In this document: positions 49,074 through 61,910 of the stretch, piece after piece | How the letters are laid out: each line of letters opens with the position of its first letter | Position numbering within the stretch: position 1 is the first letter of the stretch | Source of the DNA: Streptomyces sp. NBC_00510 | GTDB lineage: Bacteria > Actinomycetota > Actinomycetes > Streptomycetales > Streptomycetaceae | Direction: 5' to 3' | Length of the DNA stretch: 64,000 bases | Assembly (NCBI GenBank): GCA_036013505.1 | Contig: CP107851.1 | Location: 6,966,501-7,030,500, forward strand | Position numbers and translations under genes: made by a program | The notes under the pieces: generated by a model | What the model was told of the DNA's origin: nothing | What the model saw: only the letters and a program-made list of their open reading frames with translations | Database searches by the model: none

Positions 49074-50903
49074 CTAGAAGACCGGCACACCGCCGCGGGT
49101 CAGCTTCCAGTCCTGCGAGGCGAACCGCGCCGGGTCGATGGAGCCGCCCGCCTGCACCCAGGTGATGATGGTGTTCCGGATCTCCTCGGAGTTGGCCCAC
49201 ACCTGCTGCGCCGTGGCGACGCCGGGGAAGTTGCCGCCGCCGTTGGCCCGGTAGTTGTTGACGGCCAGGACGAAGCGGGCCGACTCGTCGATCGGCGCAC
49301 CCTGGAAGAGCACGTTCGACACCCGGGAACCGGCGGGGCGGGAGATGTCGATGTCGTAGGTGACGCCGCTGACCACGTCGTAGTTGTAGTCGGGCGTGCC
49401 GTTCGCGTTCGTAAGCTTCGCGACGTCGACGGGCGCGTCGGGCGCCGTCTGCACGAAGTAGTTCGCGGAGAACTCGATGTACGCCTTGACCTGGGCACCG
49501 GTCAGGATCCGGGCTTCCAGGGTGTTCTCGAAGACGTACAGCCCGGCGACGTCGCGGATGGTGACCTGGCCCGCCGGGATGGCGGCCGTGCGCGAGAAGC
49601 ACGCGGCCTGCGACAGCACCGGCAGGGAGGCGTGCTCGGTCCCGGCGAGCGCCGCCTTGACCGTCTCGGCCTGGACGAAGTTGATGAAGTCGATGATCGG
49701 CGTGTCCTTGTAGGGGGACTCCTCGGCCGACATCGCCGCGGCCGACGTGCCGATCACCTGGTTGACGTAACCCACGACCTCCTTGTGCTCGTCCGAGAGC
49801 AGCCGGACGATCCGCGGGTCCTCCTCGACCGTGTTGGAGTTGAGGACGGACGCGCCGACGGTGACGACCTCCCACGAGCCCCGGACCAGCTCCAGGTCGA
49901 AGTCGAAGACGGTCAGGCGCTGGCCCCACTTCAGCGGCTCGGAGAGCACCACGCCCTGACCGGTCTGCTTGTTGGCCACCACGTACTCGGGGATCTCGGA
50001 GTGGGCGTGGCCGACCAGGATCGCGTCGATGCCCGGCACCTGCTCGGCGACCAGCGCCGCCGCGTTCTCGACGTACGGCAGCTGGTCACCGTAGGAGGAG
50101 GTGCCGGAGGAGCCACTGTGGGCCGAGACGACGACCACGTCGGCACCCATCGCACGCAGCCGCGGCACGTACTTCGCGGCCTGCTCCTCCAGGCCCGGGA
50201 AGGTCATCTTGCCCTGCACGTTGGCCTTGTCCCAGATCGCGATGCCGGGGTTGGTCAGGCCCAGGACCGCCACCTTCACGTCGGGGGCGCCGTCCACGCG
50301 CAGCCGGTGGAAGGAGTACGGCGGGAAGGCCGGTCGGCCCGTGCGCGCGTCGAGCGCGTTGGCGCCGAGCAGCGGGAAGTCGCACTGCTCCTCGAACTTG
50401 CGCAGCACCGGGATGCCGTAGTTGAACTCGTGGTTCCCCAGCGCCGCGGCGTCGTAGCCGATGGCGTTCATGGCCTGCGCCATCGGGTGCACCGGACCGT
50501 GCTTGGCGGTGATCGGGTCGATCTTGGCGTAGTAGTACGACAGCTGGGTGCCCTGGATGGTGTCACCCGCGTCGATCAGCAGGGTGTTGCGGCGGCCCTT
50601 CGCCGCGCGCTGCTGCGTGACCAGGGTGGAGATCTTGGCGAGGCCGACGTCGTTGTGCGCCTTGTCGTCGTACTCCGCGTCCGTGAAGTAGTCCCAGTTG
50701 AAGACGTTGCCGTGCAGGTCGGTGGTGCCGAGGACGCTGAAGGAGTACTTCTTCGGCCCGTGACCGTGACCGTGCCCCTGCCCGTGGCGGCCCGTGGCCT
50801 GGGCCGGAGCCGCGCCGGCCAGGGCGCCCGCCGTGCCGGCCAGCGCGAGGCCCGCGCCGGTGACGGCGGAGCGGTTGAGGAAGTCCCTGCGGTTCAGCGG
50901 CAT
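49074..50903 (-). CDS. Secreted 5'-nucleotidase/2',3'-cyclic phosphodiesterase
   Basis: A 609-residue exported bifunctional nucleotidase. The N-terminus has a twin-arginine signal, NRRDFLNRSAVTGAGLALAG. The calcineurin-like metallophosphatase domain shows VLGTTDLHGNVFNWDYF, DAGDTIQGTQLSYY, ALGNHEFNYGI (GNHE), VVVSAHSGSSG and ILVGHAHSEI. The C-terminal 5'-nucleotidase domain (from about residue 380) carries substrate-binding residues such as FVLAVNNYRANGGGNFPG. It likely scavenges phosphate or nucleosides. A 174-bp gap separates it from the divergent SIMPL gene. Confidence 0.92.
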   Translation of the reverse strand: MPLNRRDFLNRSAVTGAGLALAGTAGALAGAAPAQATGRHGQGHGHGHGPKKYSFSVLGTTDLHGNVFNWDYFTDAEYDDKAHNDVGLAKISTLVTQQRAAKGRRNTLLIDAGDTIQGTQLSYYYAKIDPITAKHGPVHPMAQAMNAIGYDAAALGNHEFNYGIPVLRKFEEQCDFPLLGANALDARTGRPAFPPYSFHRLRVDGAPDVKVAVLGLTNPGIAIWDKANVQGKMTFPGLEEQAAKYVPRLRAMGADVVVVSAHSGSSGTSSYGDQLPYVENAAALVAEQVPGIDAILVGHAHSEIPEYVVANKQTGQGVVLSEPLKWGQRLTVFDFDLELVRGSWEVVTVGASVLNSNTVEEDPRIVRLLSDEHKEVVGYVNQVIGTSAAAMSAEESPYKDTPIIDFINFVQAETVKAALAGTEHASLPVLSQAACFSRTAAIPAGQVTIRDVAGLYVFENTLEARILTGAQVKAYIEFSANYFVQTAPDAPVDVAKLTNANGTPDYNYDVVSGVTYDIDISRPAGSRVSNVLFQGAPIDESARFVLAVNNYRANGGGNFPGVATAQQVWANSEEIRNTIITWVQAGGSIDPARFASQDWKLTRGGVPVF

Positions 50904-51077
50904 GCGTCGGCTCCTGGTGTCCGGGGGCGCCTCCGGCGGTCGCCGGGGGCGGGATGATGGTCTGCTGGTGGTGTTAACGCGCGTAGATTCTGGCGCACGG
51001 GTGCTCCGGGCAACACCCCCGCCAGGTTGCGAACAGATGACTCGTCACGGCGGTACCGGCCTGGCAAGGTGGGACGC

Positions 51078-51782
51078 ATGAGCACAGAACCGGCCAGGAC
51101 GTACCCGACGCCCGAGACCCCACATGTGGGGGTGCGGGGCGAGGCGACCCTCGAGGTCGAGCCCGAGCTCGCCCGGATCGCCGTCACCGTCAGCGCCCGC
51201 GGCACCGACCGCCGCGCCACGCTGGACGACCTCAGCCGGCGCAACGCGCAGGTGCTCGACCTCGTCAAGGGCTACACCGACGCCGTCGAGAAGCTGGAGA
51301 CCGGGGCCTTCGTGATCACCCCCGAGCTGCGGGAGCGGGGCCGCGGGGAGCGCGTACGGGCCTACCACGGCAGCGTGCGCGTGGGGGCGACCCTCACCGA
51401 CTTCACCGCTCTGGGGGAGCTCACCACCCGGCTGGCCGATCTGGAGCTCACCCGTGTCGACGGCCCTTGGTGGTCGCTGCGGCCGGACTCCGCGGCCTAC
51501 AGCGAGGCCCGCCGGCAGGCCGTGCGCGACGCGGTGCAGCGTGCCCGCGAGTACGCGGAGGCGCTCGGCGCCCGGCTGGTCGCCCTGGTCGAGCTGGCCG
51601 ACGAGGGAGTGCAGCAGTCGGCGCCCTTCCGGGCCCGCCCGGCGATGCGGACCGCCGCCTTCGCGGCACCCGGCGGCGCCGAGGACACGGCCCAGGCCCT
51701 TGACATGGAGCCGGAGCGACAGAACGTGTACGCGCAGGTCACCGCGCACTTCACCATGACGGCGCCCGACCTGTCGGCCTGA
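51078..51782 (+). CDS. SIMPL-domain protein
   Basis: A 234-residue protein of the SIMPL (DUF541) family: GVRGEATLEVEPELARIAVTVSARG opens the fold, the central GSVRVGATLTDFTALGELTTRL and the C-terminal VYAQVTAHFTM close it. No signal peptide or membrane segment is visible, so this member looks cytosolic. The family function is poorly defined. ATG 51078 (MSTEPARTYPTPETPH) is chosen; the in-frame extension upstream lacks coding character. It precedes pyk by 139 bp. Confidence 0.88.
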   Translation: MSTEPARTYPTPETPHVGVRGEATLEVEPELARIAVTVSARGTDRRATLDDLSRRNAQVLDLVKGYTDAVEKLETGAFVITPELRERGRGERVRAYHGSVRVGATLTDFTALGELTTRLADLELTRVDGPWWSLRPDSAAYSEARRQAVRDAVQRAREYAEALGARLVALVELADEGVQQSAPFRARPAMRTAAFAAPGGAEDTAQALDMEPERQNVYAQVTAHFTMTAPDLSA

Positions 51783-51889
51783 GCCCCGCCCCACCGGCGG
51801 TGTGCTCATCGGAGCGGGTCCCAGCTCACTTCACCACTTGTCAACAACCGTTAATCAGGCTGACGTTGGACAGTCGCCTTCCACGAGGT

Positions 51890-51907
51890 ACCTACTGTGA
51901 AGTAGGT
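51890..51907. promoter_or_regulatory. Inverted repeat immediately upstream of pyk
   Basis: ACCTACT-GTGA-AGTAGGT is a perfect 7-bp inverted repeat with a 4-bp spacer, ending 14 bp before the pyk ATG. TTGGAC (51866-51871) with TACCTA 17 bp later could be a promoter overlapping it. It may be an operator or a translation-affecting hairpin. Confidence 0.5.
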
Positions 51908-51921
51908 CATAGGCTCGGTCC

Positions 51922-53361
<1,440 letters not shown>

Positions 53362-54331
53362 GGCCGCCGACGCCGCCCGCTGCCGGGCGGCGGCCGCGCG
53401 CCTCCAGGACGAGCGCGAGCGACAGCAGTGCGGCGCCCAGCAGGAGCGAGCCCCACGGCAGGTAGGAGGTCATCGCCAGCACCACCTGCCGCTGGGACTT
53501 CACCAGGCCGACGGTGTGCCGCACGTAGTCCTCGCGCATCTTCACGTGCCCGGCGAACGCGGTGACCGGCTGCTGCTTCCCGTCGGTGAAGCGCATCTCC
53601 TCCCGGTGGACCTCCTCCCCGTTGACCGGGGCCCCGGTGACGGGGTCCACCCAGAACATGCGCTTGGTGGTGTACCAGCGCTCCATGCCCATCGCCGCGA
53701 CGGTCTGCGGGGTGACGCCCTCGACCGGCATCTTCTTGGGCAGCGGCACCTTGGTCCAGGGCACGGTCTGCTCGAAGTAGTAGACGTCCAGGCCGCGGAA
53801 CTGCCGCGTGCCCCGGTAGTGGATGGGCGCCGAGCTCCGCGCCTGCGCGTCGAAGTAGTAGTAGTCCCGCTTCTCGGTGAGGAAGGGGAACTTGAACTCG
53901 ACGCCCCGGCGTTCGACGGCATCGCCGTCGACGCTCTCGCCCCCCGCGTGGACGGGTTCCTGCGTGTGCGCGTCGAAGACGTACCGCTCGGGGACCTGGG
54001 AGACCATCGCGCCGTCCGGGCCCACCACGTAGGCCAGTCCGTCCCACACGACCACGTCCCGGCCGGTGAGCCGGTCGATCCGATGCGCCTCCTCCACGTT
54101 GCCCTTCAGGGTCTGCACGATGCTGACCTTGGAGACCTTCTTCGGCCGCATCGTCCCGTAGTCGAGCAGCGTGGCGTCCCGCGCCTCCAGGACGACCGCC
54201 TGGTACTGGCCGGCCGGGATCTTCGCCAGCCGGGGGAAGGCGTACCAGCGCACCAGCGGTGACAGCGCGGCGAAGAACACCGCGAGGGAGAGGAGGACCA
54301 GGCTTGACCTGCGGCGCATGGGACCGCCCTC

Positions 54332-54466
54332 CTACGGGTGCGCGGGGACGGTGGTGAGCAGCGGCTCGGGGGACGTGCTGCCGTCCGGCGGACCGACCGC
54401 GGTCACGAGGAGGACGATCCCGAGCGCGGCGACGAGTCCGATGGCCGCGGCGATGACTGCGCGCAT
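54332..54466 (-). CDS. SPW_0924-family small membrane protein
   Basis: A 44-residue protein, MRAVIAAAIGLVAALGIVLLV with one TM helix, then a short extracytoplasmic tail ending in LLTTVPAHP. The length and the S/T-P-LLTTVP.HP ending match the small actinobacterial SPW_0924 family. It lies 12 bp upstream of the DUF3068 gene, so the two are likely co-transcribed. The ATG 54466 follows a GGGAGG-type site (upstream plus-strand cctccc). Function unknown. Confidence 0.7.
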   Translation of the reverse strand: MRAVIAAAIGLVAALGIVLLVTAVGPPDGSTSPEPLLTTVPAHP

Positions 54467-54534
54467 GGCCGTACCTCCCGGTCGTACGGCTACGTCGGCT
54501 GGGCCGGTGCACCGTAGCAACCGGGAGTTGAAAT

Positions 54535-54548
54535 GAGAACAGGTTCTA
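54535..54548. promoter_or_regulatory. KstR-like palindromic box upstream of the SPW_0924-DUF3068 genes
   Basis: AGAACAGGTTCT (54536-54547) plus A at 54548 matches the lipid/sterol-catabolism consensus TnnAACnnGTTnnA except for G instead of T at 54535. It lies about 70 bp upstream of the minus-strand SPW_0924 ATG and 6 bp beyond the lytic transglycosylase stop. A TetR-family regulator binding here is inferred. Confidence 0.45.
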
Positions 54549-54553
54549 CGGCG

Positions 54554-55768
54554 TCAGTTGGTCGGGCCGGAGGCGGTGGCGCCCTCGGTCTCCGTCGCGG
54601 TCGGCGACGGGCTGTCGCCGGGGGAGGCCGTCGCACAGGGGTCGGACGTACCGGACGGCGACGGGGAGGCCGTGTCGGTGGGGGTCGCCGTGGGCGACGC
54701 GGAGTCCGTCGGGCAGGTCGGCGGGTCCGTCGGGTCCGTCGGGCCAGTGGTGGGGCCCGTCGTCGGGGAGTCGGTGGGCGAGGTCGTCGGCGAGGGGCTG
54801 CCCGAAGGGGGGCCGATCGTGCCGCTGGCGGTCGCGGTCGGCGTGGACGACTTCGTCGGCCGGGGCGAGGCGCTCATGCTCGGGGACCACGTCGGCGAGG
54901 GCGAGGTGGACGGCGCCGTGGAGGACGGCGGGTCATCGGGGGTGTCGCTGCCCGCACCGCCCACGTCGGGGACGGAGACGACGTCGCCCTTGCGGAAGTG
55001 GTCGTACCAGGACAGGACGGTGTTCAGGTACGCGGTCGAGTTGTTGTAGCCCAGGATCGCGCGGTGGAGGTCGTGCTCGACGGACAGGTCGCGGTTGCCC
55101 GCGCACAGGTAGCGGCCGGCGGCGAGCGCCGCGTCGAATATGTTGTTCGGGTTGGTGACGCCGTCGTCGTTGCCGTCCGCGCCCCAGGTCTGCCAGGTCG
55201 ACGGGATGAACTGCATCGGGCCGACCGCGCGGTCGTGGACCTTGTCCCCGTCCCAGACGCCGTCGTCGGTGTCCGTGATGTTCGCGAAGCCGTTGCCGTT
55301 GAGGACCGGGCCCAGGATGGGGGAGAGCGTGGTGCCCGCGGAGTCGACGTTGCCGCTGCGCGCCTGGTTGGACTCGACCTGGCCGATCGCGGCCAGCAGC
55401 TCCCAGCGCAGGTTGCACCCGGGGTCACTGGCGGCGAGCGCCGTCTCGGCCCTGCGGTAGGCCTCCAGGACGGACACCGGCAGCCCCGTGCCGTCGGTCG
55501 TGCCGGTGCCGGTCCCCGGCCCGGTGCCCGGGGTGGCGGAGGTGCCGGGAGCGGGTGTGTTGAGCGGCGGGAGCGCGGTGAAGTACTCCGACGAGTTGCC
55601 GTCGATGGGGTCGCCGGGCGGGGGCACGATCGGGGCGCCTGCGCTGGTGTTGAGGATGCCCGGCAGCAGTCCCGGAGCCTGGGAACCCGTCAGCGCCGCC
55701 ATGGCCGCGGCGGCCACCGCGGTGCCCGCGACTCCCCTGCGGATCCGCCGTCCGTACCGCGCTCGCAT
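54554..55768 (-). CDS. Secreted lytic transglycosylase with Ser/Thr/Pro-rich tail
   Basis: A 404-residue exported muralytic enzyme. A basic N-terminus and hydrophobic signal (GVAGTAVAAAAMAALTGSQA) precede a Pro/Gly/Thr linker, then the transglycosylase domain: WELLAAIGQVESNQA with the catalytic Glu, AVGPMQFIPSTWQTWGADGNDDG, and AGRYLCAGNRDL. The C-terminal 140 residues are almost only Ser, Thr, Pro, Asp and Ala, with repeated TPTATASP-type units, likely a wall-spanning or glycosylated spacer. ATG 55768 is used. It helps remodel peptidoglycan. Confidence 0.9.
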   Translation of the reverse strand: MRARYGRRIRRGVAGTAVAAAAMAALTGSQAPGLLPGILNTSAGAPIVPPPGDPIDGNSSEYFTALPPLNTPAPGTSATPGTGPGTGTGTTDGTGLPVSVLEAYRRAETALAASDPGCNLRWELLAAIGQVESNQARSGNVDSAGTTLSPILGPVLNGNGFANITDTDDGVWDGDKVHDRAVGPMQFIPSTWQTWGADGNDDGVTNPNNIFDAALAAGRYLCAGNRDLSVEHDLHRAILGYNNSTAYLNTVLSWYDHFRKGDVVSVPDVGGAGSDTPDDPPSSTAPSTSPSPTWSPSMSASPRPTKSSTPTATASGTIGPPSGSPSPTTSPTDSPTTGPTTGPTDPTDPPTCPTDSASPTATPTDTASPSPSGTSDPCATASPGDSPSPTATETEGATASGPTN

Positions 55769-55908
55769 ACCCGCTGCCCCTCCCGAAAGCCGTGTGTCGC
55801 CCGTCTCCCTGCGTGGCAACCCTGGTGACCCTACGGCAACTTCCCGAACGGAGCCACCGTCCCGGACGTCGCATACTGATCAGACAGATGTGTTCCGGAA
55901 GAGGTTGC

Positions 55909-56811
55909 ATGCCGTTCACGATGAGTCATGCGTTGGCTGTGCTGCCGGGTCTGCGGCAGGACCGCGCCGGCACCGTACGGGGACGCGGCCCGCTCGTCGC
56001 GGCCGCCCTCGTCGCCGGCTCCTTCGCCCCCGACGTGCCCTACTTCGCCGATTCACTGGTGCGGGGCCTCTTCGGCTTCGGGCAGGTCACCCACGCCCCG
56101 CTGGGCGTCGCCCTCGTGGACCCGGTCATCGCCGCCGGGCTGGTGGGCGGCTGGGCGGTGCTGCGCGGCCCCCTCGTGGCCCTGCTGCCCGAGCACCGGC
56201 AGGCCGGGATCGCCGCCCTGGCGGGCGTCGGCGACCGCATGCGGCCCTCGCCATGCTCGGTCGCGGCCTTCTGGGCGTCGGCCGTGGCCGGGGCGACCAC
56301 CCACGTGGTCTGGGACGCCTTCACCCACCCCGGGCGGTGGGGCGTGCGCCTGCTGCCCGTGCTCGACCACGAGGTGCACGGCACCGCCCTGCACAAGTAC
56401 GTCCAGTACGGAAGCTCGGCCGTGGCGCTGGCCCTGCTGGGCTGGTACGGGCTGCGCGCCCTGAGGGCCGTGCCAAGTCCGGCCGGAAAGCGCCCCTCCT
56501 CTGTGCCCCGGCTCTCGCGCCGGGCCCGGCGGTTCGCCCTGGCCGCCCTCGGCGTCACCACGGCCGCCGGAGCGGCCGTACGCGCGGAGCAGTGGTACGG
56601 GGCGACCGGCGACGCCGCCGGGATGATCCCCGCCGGCCTCTTCGGCGCCGGGGCGGGACTCGCCCTGGCCGCCGCGACCTGCGCCGGCGCGGTGCACCTC
56701 ACGCACCGCGCCGCCCGCCGCGACGGCCCGGGGACCGGCGGTCAGTGGGCCGCCGACTCCCAGTCCGGACCGACGCCCACGGAGACGTCCAGCGGCGCCC
56801 GCAACGGGTAG
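55909..56811 (+). CDS. DUF4184 membrane protein
   Basis: A 300-residue multi-span protein. The DUF4184 signature PFTMSHALAVLP is at the N-terminus, followed by GSFAPDVPYF, TTHVVWDAFTHPGRW and HALHKYVQYGSSAVALA-like stretches; histidines and aspartates recall membrane-bound metal-dependent hydrolases. A C-terminal tail is hydrophilic. The ATG at 55909 lies after GGAAGAGG. Its last 70 bp overlap the 3' end of polA on the opposite strand. Function unknown. Confidence 0.85.
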   Translation: MPFTMSHALAVLPGLRQDRAGTVRGRGPLVAAALVAGSFAPDVPYFADSLVRGLFGFGQVTHAPLGVALVDPVIAAGLVGGWAVLRGPLVALLPEHRQAGIAALAGVGDRMRPSPCSVAAFWASAVAGATTHVVWDAFTHPGRWGVRLLPVLDHEVHGTALHKYVQYGSSAVALALLGWYGLRALRAVPSPAGKRPSSVPRLSRRARRFALAALGVTTAAGAAVRAEQWYGATGDAAGMIPAGLFGAGAGLALAAATCAGAVHLTHRAARRDGPGTGGQWAADSQSGPTPTETSSGARNG

Positions 56812-59477
56812 GCGGCGGCCATCTCGCGGCGGACCAGCTCCTCCACCGCGGCCCGCTCGCCGGGGGCGACCTCGACCACGATTTCGTCGTGCACCTGCAG
56901 CAGCATCCGGGACCGCAGCCCCTCCCGCGCCAGCGCCGCGTCCACCTTCAGCATCGCGATCTTGACGATGTCGGCGGCCGAGCCCTGGATCGGCGCGTTG
57001 AGCGCCATCCGCTCGGCCATCTCGCGGCGCTGACGGTTGTCGCTGGTGAGGTCGGGAAGGTAACGGCGGCGGCCCATCAAGGTCTCGGTGTAGCCCGTGA
57101 CCCGGGCCTCCTCGACCACCCGCTGCAGATAGTCCCGCACGCCGCCGAACCGCTGGAAGTACGTCTCCATCAGGCCGCGCGCCTCGGCCGCCTCGATGCC
57201 CAGTTGCTGCGACAGGCCGAAGGCCGACAGCCCGTACGCCAGCCCGTACGACATCGCCTTGATCTTGCGGCGCATCTCGGCGTCCACCTGCTCCGGCGGC
57301 ACCGAGAAGACGTAGCTGCCGACCGTGGTGTGCAGGTCCTCGCCGGAGTCGAAGGCCGCGATCAGCCCCTCGTCCTCCGACAGGTGGGCCATCACCCGCA
57401 GTTCGATCTGGCTGTAGTCGGCGGTCAGCAGCGACTCGTAGCCCTCGCCGACCACGAAGCCGCGGCGGATCGCCCGGCCCTCGTCGGTGCGCACCGGCAC
57501 GTTCTGCAGGTTGGGGTCGGTCGAGGACAGCCGGCCCGTGGCCGCCACGATCTGGCTGAACGTGGTGTGGATCCGCCCGTCGGGAGCGATCGTCTTGACC
57601 AGCCCCTCGACCGTCACCCGCAGCTTCGCCTGCTCCCGGTGACGCAGCATGATCACCGGCAGCTCGTGCTCGGTCTGCGCCGCCAGCCACGCCAGCGCGT
57701 CCGCGTCGGTGGTGTAACCCGTCTTGGTCTTCTTCGTCTTGGGCAGCCCCAGCTCGCCGAAGAGCACCTCCTGCAGCTGCTTGGGGGAGCCCAGGTTGAA
57801 CTCGTGCCCGACCGCGGCGTGCGCCTCCTTCACCGCGAGCTGCACCTCGCCCGCGAACCGCTGCTCCAGGCGCTCCAGATGCTCGCGGTCCGCCGCGATG
57901 CCCGCCCGCTCCATCCGCGCCAGCAGCGTCGAGGTCGGCAGCTCCACCTCGCGCAGCAGCCGCAGCGCGCCGTCCTGCTCCAGCCGCGCGGCGAACGCGT
58001 CGCCCAGGTCCAGCACGGTGCGCGCCTGCACCATCAGGGCGTCCGCCTCGGCCTCGTCGTCGGCGCCGAAGGCCAACTGGCCGTCCTCGCCGCCCGCGGG
58101 GGCCAGCTCCCGCCCCAGGTACTCCACCGACAGGTCGTCCAGCGCGAACGAGCGGCGGCCGGGCTTGACCAGGTACGCGGCCAGCGCCGTGCACATCGTG
58201 ACCCCGTCGACGCTCCAGCCGTGCTCGGCGAAGACCCGCATCACGTTCTTGGCGTTGTGCAGCACCTTCGGCCGGGCGGCGTCCGCCAGCCACGCCGCGA
58301 AGGTCTGCTCGTCCTTCTCGTCCAGCGCCGCCGGGTCGAACCACGCCGCCGGGCCCGCCGCCGTCGCCAGCGCCACCTCGGACACGCTGCCCGCGCCCAG
58401 CGCCCACGCGTCGACCGTCGCCACGCCCAGCGGCCCGCCGGCGTGCTCCACCAGCCAGTCCGCCAACTCGCCCGCGGCCAGAACCCGGCCCTCGACGGCC
58501 ACACCGCCGGCGACCTCCGGCGTGCCCTGCTCCGCGGCACCCGGGTCGGCCGCGTACAGCCGCTCCCGGAAGTTGGGGTGGCGGAACTCCAGGGTGTCCA
58601 GCACCACGTCGAGCGCGTCCCGGTCGTACGCCTGCCGCGCCAGCTGCTCCGGCCCGCAGGGCAGCTCCACGTCCCGCACCAGCTCCGTCAGCCGGCGGTT
58701 CAGCTTCACCGACTCCAGGTGGGCGCGCAGGTTCTCGCCCGCCTTGCCCTTCACCTCCTCCGCGCGGTCCGCGAGCTCCGCGAACGAGCCGAACTGGGTG
58801 ATCCACTTGGCGGCGGTCTTCTCCCCGACGCCCGGGATGCCGGGCAGGTTGTCCGACGGGTCGCCGCGCAGCGCCGCGAAGTCCGGGTACTGCGCGGGGG
58901 TCAGCCCGTACTTCTCCTCGACCTTCGCCGGGGTGAACCGGGTCAGCTCCGAGACGCCCTTCGTCGGGTACAGCACCGTGACGTGGTCCGAGACGAGCTG
59001 GAAGGAGTCGCGGTCGCCGGTGACGATCAGCACCTCGTACCCCAGCGCCTCCGCCTGCGTGGCCAGCGTGGCGATCACGTCGTCCGCCTCGTAACCCTCC
59101 GTGGCGAATCGCTGCACCTTCATCGTGTCCAGCAGCTCGCCGATCAGCGTCACCTGGCTGCGGAACTCGTCCGGCGTCGCGGACCGGGTCGCCTTGTACT
59201 CCGGGAACTCCTCCAGACGCCACGTGCGCCGCGAGACGTCGAACGCCACCGCCAGATGCGTCGGCCGCTCGTCACGCAACGTGTTCGCCAGCATCGACGC
59301 GAAGCCGTACACCGCGTTCGTCGGCTGCCCGGTGGTGGTGTTGAAGTTCTCCACCGGCAGCGCGTAGAAGGCCCGGTACGCCAGCGAATGCCCGTCCAGC
59401 AGGAGCAACCGGGGCCGCTCACCCCCCTGGGGTCCGGTGCCGGTCGCTGCGTTCGTCTTCTCTGCCTTGGCTGCCAC
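56742..59477 (-). CDS. polA: DNA polymerase I
   Basis: PolA (911 aa) has an N-terminal 5'-3' exonuclease (LLLLDGHSLAYRAFYAL, EADDVIATLA, VTGDRDSFQL, RGDPSDNLPGIPGVGEKTA), a middle 3'-5' exonuclease fold and the C-terminal polymerase. The middle domain lacks the catalytic acids (DAW in place of DxE, HNAKN in place of NxKxD), so it is probably inactive, as in other actinobacteria. The polymerase has SLLTADYSQIELR, RRKIKAMSYGLAYGLSAFGLSQ and QVHDEIVVEV. GTG 59477 is chosen as the start (MAAKAEKTNAATG). Its 3' end overlaps the DUF4184 gene. Confidence 0.95.
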   Translation of the reverse strand: MAAKAEKTNAATGTGPQGGERPRLLLLDGHSLAYRAFYALPVENFNTTTGQPTNAVYGFASMLANTLRDERPTHLAVAFDVSRRTWRLEEFPEYKATRSATPDEFRSQVTLIGELLDTMKVQRFATEGYEADDVIATLATQAEALGYEVLIVTGDRDSFQLVSDHVTVLYPTKGVSELTRFTPAKVEEKYGLTPAQYPDFAALRGDPSDNLPGIPGVGEKTAAKWITQFGSFAELADRAEEVKGKAGENLRAHLESVKLNRRLTELVRDVELPCGPEQLARQAYDRDALDVVLDTLEFRHPNFRERLYAADPGAAEQGTPEVAGGVAVEGRVLAAGELADWLVEHAGGPLGVATVDAWALGAGSVSEVALATAAGPAAWFDPAALDEKDEQTFAAWLADAARPKVLHNAKNVMRVFAEHGWSVDGVTMCTALAAYLVKPGRRSFALDDLSVEYLGRELAPAGGEDGQLAFGADDEAEADALMVQARTVLDLGDAFAARLEQDGALRLLREVELPTSTLLARMERAGIAADREHLERLEQRFAGEVQLAVKEAHAAVGHEFNLGSPKQLQEVLFGELGLPKTKKTKTGYTTDADALAWLAAQTEHELPVIMLRHREQAKLRVTVEGLVKTIAPDGRIHTTFSQIVAATGRLSSTDPNLQNVPVRTDEGRAIRRGFVVGEGYESLLTADYSQIELRVMAHLSEDEGLIAAFDSGEDLHTTVGSYVFSVPPEQVDAEMRRKIKAMSYGLAYGLSAFGLSQQLGIEAAEARGLMETYFQRFGGVRDYLQRVVEEARVTGYTETLMGRRRYLPDLTSDNRQRREMAERMALNAPIQGSAADIVKIAMLKVDAALAREGLRSRMLLQVHDEIVVEVAPGERAAVEELVRREMAAAYPLRAPLDVSVGVGPDWESAAH

Positions 59478-59544
59478 GTCCCCGATCCTCCCACGCCCGA
59501 CCGACACTGCCGGTCCGCCGCCTTGTCGTGGCAGGATCGAAGCC

Positions 59545-61854
<2,310 letters not shown>

Positions 61855-61910
61855 CCGTCCGGTAGAAAACGGGCCAGTACACCGAACGACGACGATCGGA
61901 GCCACCGTCC

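Noticed and set aside
54590-54930. Imperfect short repeats in the 3' part of the transglycosylase gene as a DNA repeat array
   Set aside because: They encode the Ser/Thr/Pro/Asp tail in frame and vary in unit length, so they are protein low complexity and not a DNA element.
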